Source: Cladorrhinum sp. PSN259 | Lineage: Eukaryota > Ascomycota > Sordariomycetes > Sordariales > Podosporaceae | Assembly (NCBI GenBank): GCA_033725935.1 | Contig: MU867077.1 | Location: 248,001 to 312,000 of the forward strand | DNA: 64,000 nucleotides | Direction of reading: 5' to 3' | Shown: in pieces, positions 44,705 through 57,562 of the stretch | Layout of the letters: every line of letters starts with the position of its first letter | How positions within the stretch are numbered: position 1 is the stretch's first letter | Made by a program: the position numbers and the translations under genes | Notes under the pieces: model-generated | Databases searched by the model: none | What the model was told of the DNA's origin: nothing | The model's input: only the letters and a program-made list of their open reading frames with translations

Positions 44705-45106
44705 TGTTTTGCTCTTTGTTGTAATTTGTTGAATGTGCTGTTCGATAATTCCCTTGGTATACATACACATGCACACATACATCCTCTCGGCAGCAACAAG
44801 CCACAACAACCACCCCTATTTACAACACAAATGAAACATAATAAAAACTCTCTTTTCCATAAACAAAACATTACAAGAAATAAAATGTGTATACAATTTT
44901 TTCCCTCTCTTTTAGTGTTCTACTTTAATTAGATGGAATTTTATATTTATTTCTGAAAGTAACTAACCTGCTCTAAACATCTGGTTCACAACACAACCGC
45001 GTCCATAACATTGCAAGACGAAACAACAAATGTATTCAAACTGTCTCATCTTCTTGCTCTTCTGCTTTATTTACATCTTTACTCGCCAGAGGAAAAGAAA
45101 AAAATA
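44705..45106. other. Spacer tRNA-Arg/kynureninase
   Basis: About 400 bp, AT-rich, with the kynureninase 3' flank. Nothing else seen. Confidence 0.5.
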
Positions 45107-46585
45107 CTATCTCCGAGAAGCACCCCTCAACGCCCCTCCAAAAGCCTCCACAAACCTCACCACATCCCCAAAACTGTTATACAAGGGAGCCGGTGCGACC
45201 CGAATCACATCCGGCCTCCTCTCGTCAACAATAACCCCTTGCTTTTCCAACTCCTCCATCACACCATCTAGTAGTCCGCCCTTCAACATCAAACTCAACT
45301 GTGCTCCTCTCTGCTTTTCATCCCTGGGAGTAATAATCCTAAACAACTCCCTCTCCTCTGCGGGCATGGCGTCCAGCAGCTCTTCCAAGAAACTTGTAAG
45401 TTTCAAGCTCTTTTCTCTCAACCCCTTCATACCGCCTTCTACAAGTCCAAATACCTCCAAGGATGATGACAGGGAGGTAATATCCAAAATGGAGGGGTTA
45501 CTAAGTTGAAATCCAGCCGCACCCTCTACGGGATAGAACTTATTGACCATCCTGAACCTCGTCGACTTGCTGTTTCCCCACCAACCCGCCAGACGATTCT
45601 GATAATCATCGCTCTCCGGAACTGGCACGGTGCTGTTTTGTTCGTGCACGAACAAACCGCCTATGCAACCTGGACCGCCGTTCAGATATTTGTACGAACA
45701 CCAGGCCGCTGCGTCCACGCCCCAGTCATGGAGAGACAGGGGGACATTGCCTACAGCATGGGCCAAGTCCCAGATCACAAAGATTCCCTTTGACCGAGCG
45801 AAAGAAGTGATTGTTGGAATATCGAGCAGTTGCCCTGTATAGTACTGGATGCCGGGTAGGAGAAGTAAAGCGGTAGAATCAGCGTGGGTCGAAATAGCAG
45901 AGATGATTTCCTCTGTGGTGAGGATGTTGTCCTGGGATGTAGGTGAAGTGAGTGTGATCATTGATTTGGCAGGATCAAGACCGTGGTGACGGAGCTGTGT
46001 CTCGACTGCGAAGTGATCACTGGGGAATGCTTTGCTTTCCAGAATGATCTTGTGCCTGCCGTTGATATCCGGCTTATAAAAAGCCGACATGAGGAGGTGC
46101 AGATTGGCCGTGAGAGTTTGCATAACGGCAACCTCAGAGACTGAGGCGCCCACAATGGGTGCGATCAGCTGGGCGGCGCCGTCATCAGCATCGAGCCATG
46201 TCGGGAGAGGTGAGTTCTCGAGGGGCTTGAAGTGCCCCTGGACACCTTGCGTAGCCCATGTGGAAAGATACTGGCCGATGCGAGTTTGGGTCCTCTTCGG
46301 TTGGAGGCCTAGAGAGTTACCGCAAAGGTAGATGCACTTGGAGTTGCTGTTATCGTCGGGGTTGTCGGATGTCGTGGAAGCTGCATGACGGATTTAGCCC
46401 CCTATGCAGATGAAAGGTTGAGACTTGCACAACAGACCTGTTGATGAATCGGGTAACCGCGTACTGGCGATCTGTGCTTTGGTCGGGATGTTGAACTCGC
46501 TGCGAGTAAACGCGAGGACATCATCCTTGTCGAGCTGCGCAGCTCGCTCGATGGCGTCGGATGTCACGGAAGTCGAGCTGCTCAT
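45107..46585 (-). CDS. BNA5: Kynureninase (BNA5)
   Basis: Two exons on the minus strand, 46438-46585 and 45107-46380, giving 473 residues. The 57-nt intron has the uncommon donor GTCTGT, a GCTAAAT branch and acceptor ATGCAG. Start ATG 46583-46585 gives MSSSTSVTSDAIERAAQLDK; an upstream in-frame ATG at 46642 lies in poorer context. The fold-type I PLP enzyme is evident: CIYLCGNSLGLQPKRT near residue 70, the aspartate strand VIWDLAHAVGNVPL, and the Schiff-base lysine in WCSYKYLNGGPGCIGG; also FQLSNPSILDITSLSSSLE and the C-terminal VDERRPDVIRVAPAPLYNSF. It cleaves kynurenine and 3-hydroxykynurenine to (hydroxy)anthranilate and alanine in the tryptophan-to-NAD pathway. No other kynurenine-pathway gene is in the window. 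Confidence 0.96.
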
Positions 46586-49500
46586 CTTTTGGCGGTGTGT
46601 CTTGTGACACTGTGACTGAGGTGGTGAGCAAGTTTTTGGCAATTGGAGTTGCAGCTTGAGCTTCCTTCACACTTCGGCAAATCGAAGAAAGCTGCGGGGT
46701 ATTGGTAGGAACTTTGGCAAAAACCAACAGACTCAATTTCTCTGTGTCTTTTGTGAAACAGAAATTGAAATAGGCTCTCAGTAAGTCTCTGCAAATATAA
46801 ATCTCTCATAGGTCACTCTTCAGCCTTGGCTTACAACTCGGTGATCATAAGTCCAGATGGTGAGTGGGAAGAGAAACCAATTGACTACCCCTCCAACAAT
46901 CTCCCCCTCTGCCCCTCCATCGCCGCCCCGGCAGAGTTCTGAGAGGGGCGGTTTCAACTTTCTTGTGCCGCTTTGCCGCTCGCCGAAAGTGGAGACCTGC
47001 GGCAACCAACGGGACTCGACAGAAGCTAGATGGAACCTTCGACACTTCGATCTAAATGTCACTCTGTGTGAGTGCCTGCCAAGATGAGACACAACACCTT
47101 CCTTTCTGTGACTGTAACTGTGGCCGGGTCTGCATTACCTCATAACCTTGCCTTGGGTCGACGATTGTGATCTGAAAGTATGGCCTAGATGGCTAGATGC
47201 GTTGAGGATTTTGACGCATCTATTTCAGGTAATTAGGACATATCCGCATGGTCTGTCACTTTCGGCCTGACGGCGTCCTAGTTGTGTGACTGTTTCGTTT
47301 CGACGAAGCACAATGTTGCACAAAATGAAGAGATGGTCACGGAGATGAAGCCCAGAGATTAAATGTGAATAATAGAAACACGGCTGTCAAAATGACAAAT
47401 GATGCCATCCTAGCAGACAGCCACTTGGGTGTCTGGAATCTTCCGATCCTGCAGGATCAAGGAGGGTGGTGACAACCATCCCGTCTTGTCTATCATGCTG
47501 AAAAGACATCGGCAGAAGAGAGAGATACTTGGCGATACAAAGTCATGGAAGGAGATACCCTGGGTAACTGTAGGGCTGAGCCGCTTGGCTTGTTGCATCA
47601 TGTTTCCATCCAGGATTGCATTGGTGAGGAGTAAAATATTGCAAACATCTCCTGACCTTACATCATCCGGGACACCGGGATTTCGCCGTCCAAGGCCCGG
47701 TTGTGCCGCTGACCCACCCCGCACCCGATCCGGGCCAATGATCGGAATGGCGACTCCGCATGAGTGCTGTGTCGTCATCTTGGCATTCCAAAGGTTAGGT
47801 AATGCCTTCCGCAACTTCATGCACCCTGAGGGCCCGGATGAGATGAGCTCAGCGTGATCATCAATGTCGAAATGCACATTTCTGATGGAGTGCATGTCAG
47901 ATCGGATGTATGCTTTGTGCATTTCCCGAACAGAAACTTATCAACATTAAAGATCCGTCCGAGAGGCGCCGCCGAGGAATCTGGAGAGACACAGTTTTCC
48001 GTATGATCAGCTGACCTCTGAAGAAGCGAAGAAGCGAAAGATGGAGTGTCGGTTTGGCTCAGCAAAGAAGGGGCAAATGTTCTTTGTTTGTTGAAAGTCT
48101 CAGATTTAGATTCGTCGTCTCTTCGGTGTGTTTATTGGGCAGGTGATGGATTCCCGGTGATCAACGATGTCTTCGGGATCCGTACTGGCGGGGCTTTCGC
48201 GGGGCAGTGTTTGGTTCGGCTTCCCCAGAGTCTCCCCCTGGGCTGGGCCAGATGCAATTGTCTTGGCAGGGATGAACTGCAAGACTTGTCAACGGGCGCC
48301 GAGCGACACCAAATCTCCAGCTTGAACCCGTGACCTTAACCCAGTCCACACAAGCCCGGCCGGGGATACACGGCTACGCGCCACGAGGACATCAGAAATC
48401 TCTTTTTTCCGCGTCTAAATTTACTTTAGCAATGTGACTTTGGAAACATTCCATCCAAGCAAAGCCGGTGTTGAATAGTTACCAGCCGGGCATGGCGGCA
48501 TAGCAGCGGTCAACCAGATTTCAAGATCCCAAGTGGGTTCCGCGCCAGCATCTCCGTCCTTAGCGTCTGTGTTGTTGTTCGTCCGTCTTGTAAGATTTTT
48601 TTGGAATCCTTGGATTGTAACAAAGAACAAGACGGACTGCTGAATCCGTAAACGCGGGCCGGTCCCGTGCATCTTCAGAAACTGCATTATCGCAAAAAGG
48701 ACGTTTTCATTACCCCCATTTTACTTGATTGAAGACGCAACTTCCATGTTTGATGAAAAAGTCCGGGGTAGCAGTGCAAAAAGATTGCGGGGCAATTCAT
48801 CATCAGTGGTTCAGCGGTACCTCATCAGTCACCTGAAGATGGTGGGGTTCGAGGTACCTGGTAGTTTTTTTCCAGGCGGCCAAGAACCCTGTCGCTCTTA
48901 CGTATTTTGACAATCACGGGACCACACTTTCATGAACAATTTTTCGTTGAGATTGAGAAAGACTCGGTCTTGTTGGTTCAGACACGGACCGGCCACCAAA
49001 ATTTGTTCATCATTGACTCTTTGTGTTGCTAGGTATCGACGATGAGCACAGTCTGGGCCTTCATGATGCCACCCACCGCAACTTTAGGGAGAAAAAGATC
49101 TACTGTATACGTACCAAATTATCCCTTATCGTGCCAGAACGGGGCCGTAAGACGAAGAGGCGGTAAAGGAAACATAACACAACATGGATGGGTTGCACAG
49201 CTTTGCAATCAGTATGCATCATCAAGTGTATTGCTAACTTCCATGTTGCTTGTATCTCTGAGACTTTGCCAATGAACACAAGCGTTTTACATAGTCAGAG
49301 ACGGAGACAGAGCTTGACTGAGCATCTCCAAACGATATCTTGGCCATGGTGGATGGTGGCTTCACCGTCCCGTCAGCAAGAAATTTGAACAGGGTATAGT
49401 ACATAGTTAATTTTTTCTAGCGTGGTCCAGTTACTTGGTGTTGTTCCAGAACGTGCAAGCATCAAGGGGGGCATGTGGTGTTAGTGACAGGCTCTTGTTT

Positions 49501-50114
49501 GCTGTTGAACCTGAGGTGTCTAAGGGATGTTGATATTGAGCTATCTACACAAGACAGAATTCACAATCTTTTCGGTGAGCAAAGATCCAATTCAGATGGA
49601 TCGAAGCTTCTTGAAGATTTAAAGAAAGATCCTTTCTTAAAAAGGTACTTTTGATTGACACCAAAAGACAGTGTGATGGAAATTTTTTTTTTTTTTAAAA
49701 AAAATGAGAACTCAAAGATCCACCGCCTTACCCCAGGACCTTGAATAGCCGCTCCGGGGACCCAGAACCTGGCTCCCACAGGGGGCGACACGAATGGCAG
49801 CTCGGGAACGAGGAGATCCCAGGAACGCGTTTGGCTTGACCGTTCAGGTACCACATCAAGTGACCCAATCAGCAGAGACCCGAAACTACCCAATCAAGCT
49901 TAGAGCACCCGATTCCGTCTGTCATTGCGCCACACAATGCCATCACGACACCTGGATTGACCTTCCCTTTGGTGACTTTGCGAATTGGCAAGAGACCTGC
50001 CGAGACTTTTGCAGCTGGTTCGGGGACAGTGCAGAGCTCAGTGAATCCTGTCTTGGTCAACAGGTACCTTGGGATGGAGAAATGCAGCAAAAGATGACTC
50101 CTGGACTTGCAACG
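46586..50114. other. Divergent spacer, kynureninase side
   Basis: About 3.5 kb. Open frames such as 47410-47922 (minus) and 47429-47857 (plus) overlap one another and show no family features. A T/A homopolymer pair lies at 49683-49705. A tRNA-like GGGTTCAAG at about 48320 does not fold into a tRNA. No gene is supported. Confidence 0.5.
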
Positions 50115-50122
50115 TATAAAAG
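50115..50122 (+). promoter_or_regulatory. Candidate TATA box of the GDH gene
   Basis: TATAAAAG in a GC-balanced context, followed about 30-60 bases later by A/T and pyrimidine-rich DNA suited to transcription starts. The GDH start codon is 1.77 kb downstream, so the leader would be very long and spliced. Confidence 0.4.
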
Positions 50123-50995
50123 GCAGCGGTGGCCTCGCCTTCCAGCTTTTGTTGATTTGAAGATACCATAATATCATCATATTATCTACCTTATCTTACC
50201 TCCTCCCTGTGTGCAGCCTATCTATTTTCAGCAACAGGCCGAACAATAGCACACACACACGCCCACCCTTATCGATCGACCGCTACTGCAACCAAACACC
50301 TTGCCGGTTCTTATCTCTCGTGCGACATTCCATCGCCCATTTGCCGCGAAAAAGGTACGCACTTTCTATCTTGCAACCTCTTCTACTCGTCACTGTGCCC
50401 CTGTTGGGTCAGGCATCTTAGCTCGCTGCCGCTCCCCGCCTCCGGTATCCGTGTTTCCTCTCGTCAGCTCTTTTGTGGCGAAGGGGCATTGGACCCCAGT
50501 GAGAGTCTCTTATCAGTTGCTCAGCCTTTGTCTCTGATGAGGCTGTCCAACGTTCATGCATCGCCGCTCGGAAAGATGAGCAGGATCGCCCGCGGCCGTT
50601 GCGATGCCAACAATGGCGCTAGCAATCGGTCCAATTGGCCAATTAGCTATTCTCAAGCACCTGACCAAGCTTTCGCATCTGGGAATCCCTTATCGCGGGT
50701 CTTTGAGGTCTCTCAAGTGTCTCAGAGGCGGTGTCTTGGATTTCCAAACCGTCTTCTTTCCAGAAACGGAACGGGGAGCAGTGAAACATGAAATTATGAG
50801 AAATCAAGGAAAAGCTGACTCGGACAACATAGAATAACTCCTAGCTTCGTGAACGGACAAGTCGGATCTGAGATCTTGCTCGTTTTCAGCAGGCTAGCCG
50901 GCGGCATCAAACTTTATTTACACCAACTTCCGGGACCTGCATTTCTAGCCCCCTCTCGGATCTGAGTCCAAGACAAGCAAGCATTCTCATCCAAG

Positions 50996-51128
50996 GTAGG
51001 TAAACGAGAAACACTCTCTCTTGCGCATACATCCTTATCGCCGTCGTCGCATTGCCCCGCCGTGTCCTTGTCTCGCCCAGCCAGGGGCCCCAGCAATACC
51101 AAGAGCTAACCTCCTGGTCTATCTCCAG
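50996..51128 (+). other. Probable leader intron of the GDH transcript
   Basis: Donor GTAGGTAAAC at 50996 and, at its end, GAGCTAAC followed by a pyrimidine-rich stretch and CTCCAG (AG 51127-51128). The 133-nt length and the branch-to-acceptor distance fit fungal introns. It lies 0.76 kb before the GDH start codon, in DNA with no coding frame, so it would be a 5' UTR intron. Confidence 0.5.
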
Positions 51129-51720
51129 AGCCGAGTCTTTCCAGATATCACCAAGTATCTAGAGAGAATTCCAACCGGTAAAAGGTACGTCTCCATGTTT
51201 GCGCAGTCTCCGTCTCCCAAATTGCCCATCCACACCGTCCATGTCTCCGTCAGCCCGCATACACCACTGTTCGCCCGATCTGGTAGTCCCAGGAGTACAT
51301 ATGTACAAAAATAGGGGAGCAGCGAAGGGGCGTCGGGGTTTTTTCTTATCTCGACGGACCCGCATCACATACAGCAGAGGGACGAGCAAACCCAGCGAAG
51401 GTTCAGTAGCGGTGAACCTCGTCGCATGTTTCGGCTCTGAACAGATCGAGAAGCTGGATGCCCATGTCGGAGGCTCCGCTCCCGGCAGAAAATGGCAATT
51501 TGGCTCGCGAGAGTGTCGATGCTATGTTGCCGTGTCACTCTTCATTCCTGCCATCTGTGCCACGGGAGTGTGAGAGTCTGAGCCCTTTCCAGGTTCATCC
51601 GATGCCGGAAAAGGCGGTTTGCTTGTTGATCTAATACGAAACCTCGATTGTGGTCAGGGCAGTGGCCAACTCACTCTCACTCAATCACTCACTCACCGCA
51701 CACTTACACCGGCACCCACC

Positions 51721-51858
51721 ATGTCTGCCCTCTCTACAAATGTCGCCCTCGCCCCTCGCGGCCCCTCCAGGCTCTCCCCTTCTTCCCTCCTGGCATCCTT
51801 TCTGTTCTGCAGATCGATCGTCCATTCACAATCACCAGTTACTCCTTCTTTGCCCTGA
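51721..51858 (+). promoter_or_regulatory. Upstream ORF in the GDH leader
   Basis: ATG in strong context (CACCATGTC) opens 45 codons, starting MSALSTNVALAPRGPSRL, and stops at 51856-51858, 27 bases before the GDH start codon. It is not in the GDH frame. If present in the mRNA it should reduce or condition GDH translation. A pyrimidine tract ending TTCTGCAG near 51813 could be a splice acceptor that would remove its first part. Confidence 0.45.
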
Positions 51859-51885
51859 GCACCTTGCCCTCAGCTCTCCAGCACA

Positions 51886-54800
51886 ATGGCAGCCGTAGCG
51901 GTTGAGCCACTGGCATCCAGCCCCATCGACTGTGTGCGTCGAGTATCTGGCCTGACCATCAAGACTGACCTTCCCATGTCCAGTTTTCCCGAGTATCAAG
52001 ATCCTTTCTCGTCCTCGGACGATACCATGATGGAGTCACCCAGCAGCAACCCCGCCGGCAGGCTAGTTGAGAAGGTTAATGGCGAGGCTGGCAGACACCC
52101 GTCGCCCCAGCCAACGCATGTCAGCTACCCTTACATGCCAAAGGTGAACGGCAATGGCCACAAAGTCTTGCGCTCAGCAACAGTTGGTTATGTTGCCCCA
52201 GAATTCAAGGGCAGGGCAGCCCAAATGAAGCAAGGTTAGTATTTATACTCTTTACCCTGAAATACTGAACAAGATATTAACCGTTGGATAGTTGAGGAGG
52301 TCATCAAGCAGAATGGGTGGATCCCAGATTCTCTCATTGAATCCCAGATCGCATGGTTCTACAACGAGCTTGGCATCGACGACGTTTACTTCCAGATGGA
52401 GCGCCCAGAAGCCATTGCCAGCCACGTCACATCACTTTATGCCGCCAAGGTTGCCGCATACTCTCGCGATGATAAGCGAGAGGAGATCCGTCTCGACATG
52501 GAGGCTGATGACCACGCCATCTACATCGATACAAGCGAGCCCGGTGTGACTGCCCTCGGCGGTCCCAAGTATGAGCATCGTCTCGAGTCCAAATACATCG
52601 ACGGCGGTGACAGCACTAACCGCTTCCGTGTCGAGACTTTCCGATCCCCCGGCGTTCTCGGACAGAACTCCAAGGCGACTCTGCGGTGCTACTTCGTCTA
52701 CCAGTGCTTGTTCGTCGATCCCAAGGCCGACCCCATGGAGACCAGACTCGAGGTTATCAGCGATCGCATGTTCCTCGCCAAGGCCACTAAGAACACTAAG
52801 CAGATCTATAAGGAGATTATTGAGAGCGCCGTCCGCCGAGCAGGTCCCGTCATTGAGGTCTATGACATCGAGGACTCCCCGGAGAAGAGGCTTGTCGTCG
52901 CTTTTCGCTCAAGGACGGCAAGAGGCATGTTCAGCGCGCTCAGTGATCTTTATCACTACTATGGGGTCACCACCTCCCGCAAGTATCTCGAGCAGTTCTC
53001 CAACGGCATCACCATCATCAGCATGTACCTGCGACCTGCCTCCAACCTTGAGGGCAAGAGCTATCCACCCCTCGACCAGTCGATCCACCAAATCACCAAG
53101 GAGATTTCGCTCTTGTACTGCATTCCTCAGACAAAGCTTTCCGATATGTTCGTTTCTGGCGAGCTCAGCCTGCAAGAGACTGTCTACGCACACTCCGTTT
53201 GGGTTTTCGTGCAGCACTTCCTGAACCGTCTTGGTTCTGAATATGCCTCCTTGGTGGCCGCACTCAACCCCAAGAACAATTCACACGCCGAGATCCTTTC
53301 CAAGATGAAGAAGCGTCTCCGCACTGAGACTTTCACTCCTGACTACATTTTGGAGATCATCCGCTCACACCCTGACCTCGTTCGGGCTCTGTACGCTTCA
53401 TTCGCCAGCGTTCACCTCAAGGTTGGCCCTGGGTTCGATCGTCACTTCATCGCCCCTACGCCAGCGTTTGAGGTGCTCTCTGACGCCAGGCTCAAGGACA
53501 AGATTACCAAGGATGTCTCTAACGAACACGAGGAGATGGTCATGACCGCCTTCCGCGTCTTCAACAATGCTGTTCTCAAGACCAACTATTTCACGCCCAC
53601 AAAGGTCGCGCTGAGCTTCCGTCTCGATCCATCTTTCCTTCCCGAGTTCGAGTACCCCAATCGCCTGTACGGTATGTTCCTTGTCATCTCGTCCGAGTCA
53701 CGCGGATTCCACCTTCGTTTCAAGGACATTGCCAGAGGTGGTATTCGCATCGTCAAGTCTCGCAGCAAGGAGGCTTACGGGATCAATGCTCGCAATCTGT
53801 TCGACGAGAACTACGGACTTGCCAGCACCCAGCAGCGCAAGAACAAGGATATCCCCGAGGGCGGTTCCAAGGGTGTCATCTTGCTTGATCCCAAGCAGCA
53901 AGACAAGGCCAAGGAAGCGTTTGAGAAGTATATTGATGCTATCCTCGACTTGCTGCTCAAGGCCGAGACGCCCGGTATTAAGAATCCTATCGTCGACCTT
54001 TACGGCAAAGAGGAGATCCTCTTCATGGGCCCTGATGAGAACACTGCGGACCTTGTTGACTGGGCTACCAAGCATGCCCGCAGCCGCGGTGCCCCTTGGT
54101 GGAAGTCCTTCTTCACTGGGAAATCCCCCAAGCTTGGTGGTATCCCACACGATCAGTTTGGCATGACCACCTTGTCGGTCCGCGAATACGTCAAGGGTAT
54201 CTACCGCAAGCTCAACCTTGACGAGTCTACCGTCAGGAAGATGCAGACTGGTGGTCCCGACGGCGATCTCGGCAGCAACGAGATTCTTCTCGGCAATGAG
54301 AAGTATACATCCGTTGTCGATGGCTCTGGTGTTCTTGTCGACCCCAACGGAATCAACAAGGAGGAGCTTCGCCGTCTTGCCAAGAACCGCCAAATGATTG
54401 TTCACTTTGATCTTTCCAAGCTCTCCAAGGATGGCTTCCGGGTGCTTTGCGAGGATTCTAACATCACCTTGCCGACTGGTGAGGTCGTCAACAATGGCAC
54501 TGCTTTCCGGAACACGTATCACCTCAGGGATTCCGGTCTCACCGACATGTTTGTTCCTTGCGGTGGTCGTCCAGAGTCGATCGATCTCGTATCGGCTAGC
54601 AAGCTTATCAAGGATGGCAAGGCGACCATTCCGTACATCGTTGAGGGTGCCAACCTCTTCATCACCCAAGATGCCAAGCTGCGTTTGGAGGAGGCTGGCT
54701 GCATCGTTTACAAGGATGCCAGCGCCAACAAGGGTGGTGTGACCAGCTCTTCTATGGAGGTATTGGCTTCGCTCAGCTTTGATGACGAGAGCTTCATCAA

Positions 54801-55295
54801 GGACATGTGCCACGATAGAAGAGGCAATGCTCCTGAGTTCTACAAGGCTTATGTCAAGTCTGTACAGGAGAAGATTCAGGAGAATGCCCGGCTTGAGTTT
54901 GAGGCCATCTGGAAGGAGCATGAGAAAACTGGTATTTCCAGATCAATCCTCTCTGACAAGCTGTCTTATGCTATCACATCTCTTGATGAGCAGCTGCAGC
55001 ACTCTGATCTTTGGGATAACGAGAAGGTTCGCCGGTCGACCTTGGCAGATGCTCTTCCCAACCTTCTCATTGAGAAGATTGGACTTGATACCATTATTGA
55101 GCGGGTGCCTGATGCCTATCTCAGAGCCATCTTTGGTAGCTACCTCGCAAGTCGGTTCGTCTATGAGTGCGGTAGCTCACCCAGCCAGTTTGCTTTCTAT
55201 GATTTGTAAGTTTTATTCCTTCTCTCTTTTTTGTATCAACAGATGCTAACATCTTTAACAGCATGACCAAGAGAATGGCTAATATTAAGGCTTAA
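51886..55295 (+). CDS. GDH2: NAD-dependent glutamate dehydrogenase, large type (GDH2)
   Basis: Three exons: 51886-52234, 52292-55205 and 55262-55295; introns of 57 nt (GTTAGT) and 56 nt (GTAAGT, GCTAAC branch). The product is 1098 residues, in line with the 115-kDa fungal NAD-GDH (yeast Gdh2 1092). Residues 1-115 are a variable tail; VEEVIKQNGWIPDSLIESQIAWFYNELGIDD opens the conserved part. The catalytic core has FHLRFKDIARGGIRIVKSRSKEAYG and EGGSKGVILLDP; the nucleotide-binding half has KLGGIPHDQFGMTT, GGPDGDLGSNEIL and VEGANLFITQDAKLRLEEAG. The tiny third exon restores the end FYDFMTKRMANIKA. The enzyme deaminates glutamate to 2-oxoglutarate and ammonium with NAD and serves catabolism; the family is usually under carbon/nitrogen control. 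An ATG at 51721 is out of frame. Confidence 0.96.
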
Positions 55296-56140
55296 TTTCT
55301 TTCCTCTGCATCTTTGGGCAATATTTTGAAGCGATGATTTTTATCTGTTCATTTCTGGGAGCTCGGCGTGGGGTAAAAAGTAGAGTGTCATAGAAACATA
55401 TCAAAAAAGCATGGGAAAGGGGGATTACAGGACATTGTTTCTGTCTTTTATTTTGGCTTTACATTTGTTGCATCTTTAAAATGGGCGGCACTTGAGGGAG
55501 GGGGCATTTGCTTAAGTTTTCATTTTTTTTTAAACCTCATTTTTGGAAGCGTTGTAGTATCTGATTACTTTAGACAGTTGATGGAAGCATCATGATGATG
55601 AAATATTTTTGGGCTATTCGAATTTAATAGAGGCGGACTTGTTCATTTTGGTTTCGATCATTTTTGGATGATATTTTGTACAAGTCACGAGGTTATTGTT
55701 CAAACTTTTGCTTGTGATATGACTATTTACGCATCATTACTTCCTGTATTGCAGCAACTGAGCGTGTTTTCTGACTCATATGTTGACGGCAACTTATCTA
55801 TCTGTTTCATGTTTTCATAATGTTTGATTTATTGATAGGGAGGGAAGGGAAGGAGATATAATATGCGGTGTGAGATCCGGATGTAAAAAGTGTACATGTA
55901 TACATGCAGGTAGTAGACCAAGTAATGCTGCTTGTTGGGTTGGTGTGGGTTACAATGCGCCGCGTACTATATGTATATGTAATGTAGATCATATATTACA
56001 TGCATATTCGGTGGCATGCATGTGGGTGGGTAATGGGGTGGTAATGCCATAAGGCAAGGAGAGAGGCGGGTTGAGGCAGAGGCGGGTAGATATCAGCCAA
56101 ATACACACAGGCAGCCAAGGTACAGTACAATTATGTATGT

Positions 56141-56165
56141 ACATACATACATACATACATACATA
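56141..56165. repeat. (CATA)n microsatellite
   Basis: About six ACAT units following TTATGTATGT, which is complementary to them. Confidence 0.9.
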
Positions 56166-56334
56166 AAACTTTGCCGAGATGTGTGTGTGAGAAAGTCAGG
56201 CCAGGTTATAGTTTTGTACTTGCTGCTGTTGTTGTACGGGCAAAGTATATAAGTTTATATGTGTGAACGCAAATCGGGAATATACTAAACGTTGGGTTGT
56301 ACATATGTATAACCGTGTTACTGTAACATGCGTG

Positions 56335-56394
56335 CATACATACATACATACATACATACATACATACATACATACATACATACATACATACATA
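56335..56394. repeat. (CATA)15 microsatellite
   Basis: About fifteen uninterrupted CATA units, the longest microsatellite in the window. Confidence 0.95.
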
Positions 56395-56566
56395 CCTTGT
56401 CCCGTTATATCCTAGGAAGGGGCGAGCGGATGGCGGTGTGTGAAAGAGAAGATAAGCTGCTGTGGCATATCTTGCTCGGACTTTTTTCCTTTTTCTTTTT
56501 GGTAGATGGTTGGATGATGGGAGTTGTTCTGTTATGTCCTCCTTCGCTTTGATGACTTCTTTTGGA

Positions 56567-56577
56567 GGGGGGGGGGG
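56567..56577. repeat. G11 homopolymer
   Basis: Eleven G in a row in the GDH/TYR1 spacer. Confidence 0.9.
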
Positions 56578-57457
56578 CCAGATGGACATACATAGGGTCT
56601 TGGATTATGTTGTCGTTCACGGCATATTTGAGACTTTGTGTGGGAAATATGGATAGGACAAGACTTAGTGTATTGAGTGCATTTTAAATCCTGTAGATAG
56701 ATAGGAATCTCGATATGTCGCGTGCAAGCGGGAGAAGCAATGATAGATACATAGGTATTCTAGCTTTTCGCTGTGACATCTCCTTTTAGTATATGGATGT
56801 ATGTATATCTTGAGCACATTGTTCTTCTTTACCATGTGTGTCACAAGAAAAGACAATGATACATACATACATGCAGTCTTCCTGAAACCCTCCCTTCTCT
56901 GTGCCGCTCTGTGCATACGATTAGGTGTGGGTTACACCCGGCAAAACCGAAAAAAAAGGAAAGACGCAATACATGTATCAACATGAAGATATGACCGACG
57001 GGAAAAAAAAGCTTGTCTTGTTCAGAATATACCAAATACATCATGCACGGTAACGATCTTCGCTTGCATATTCGGAACATACTGGGGTAATTAATGGAAA
57101 CCGGAAAATGGAGACAGAAAAACGGGAACATGGTAGATAGCAAAATGGTTAACGGCATCTCATCAAACAAACAAATGTTTAGATTGTGGTACAGGTAGAA
57201 TAAGAGGAAGAAGACGAGGCGATATCGGACTTTTGATTCCGACTATTTATCATCATTTATATCGGGAGTTATTCACGGGCCCCGGGATATGACGATTATT
57301 AGGGAATGGTTTTGAAATATTGCTTGCTCGCAAACAAATATCATACAAGGTAGATAGTGAAATGTCAAACACTGAGAGACCACTGGGCACCTGCTCCTCT
57401 ATTGACTAATAGCTGCCCTTTATATACAACATCCCGCACGCAACCTAGCACCAGAAG

Positions 57458-57497
57458 CCCCAATACGGTTGGGCCCCGTAGCCCAACCGTATTGGGG
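57458..57497. repeat. Perfect 17-bp inverted repeat (hairpin 1)
   Basis: Arms 57458-57474 (CCCCAATACGGTTGGGC) and 57481-57497 are exact reverse complements around the 6-base loop CCCGTA. No mismatch and no gap. Confidence 0.97.
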
Positions 57498-57507
57498 TGT
57501 GAAGGTA

Positions 57508-57546
57508 GTTGTCCGGGTCGGGAGTTCGACTCCCGGCTCGGGCAAC
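57508..57546. repeat. 17-bp hairpin 2 with tRNA-like B box
   Basis: Arms 57508-57524 and 57530-57546 pair at all 17 positions on the plus strand (three as G-U) around the loop TTCGA. GTTCGACTCC at 57524-57533 matches the RNA polymerase III B-box core. Canonical tRNA T-arm geometry is not met: the loop is five, not seven, bases. Confidence 0.9.
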
Positions 57547-57562
57547 TTGTCGACCGCCCGGA

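Noticed and set aside
47410..47922. 170-codon minus-strand frame with an overlapping 142-codon plus-strand frame
   Set aside because: Mutually overlapping frames with no homology that I can recognise; most likely chance.
48290..48360. Possible tRNA (GGGTTCAAG on the minus strand)
   Set aside because: No matching T stem, anticodon arm or acceptor stem can be formed.
53698..54921. 407-codon minus-strand frame within GDH
   Set aside because: Starts and ends inside a well-conserved sense exon; composition is the complement of the GDH codons.
56206..56589. Frames encoding MYVC or IHTY repeats
   Set aside because: Direct translation of the CATA microsatellite.
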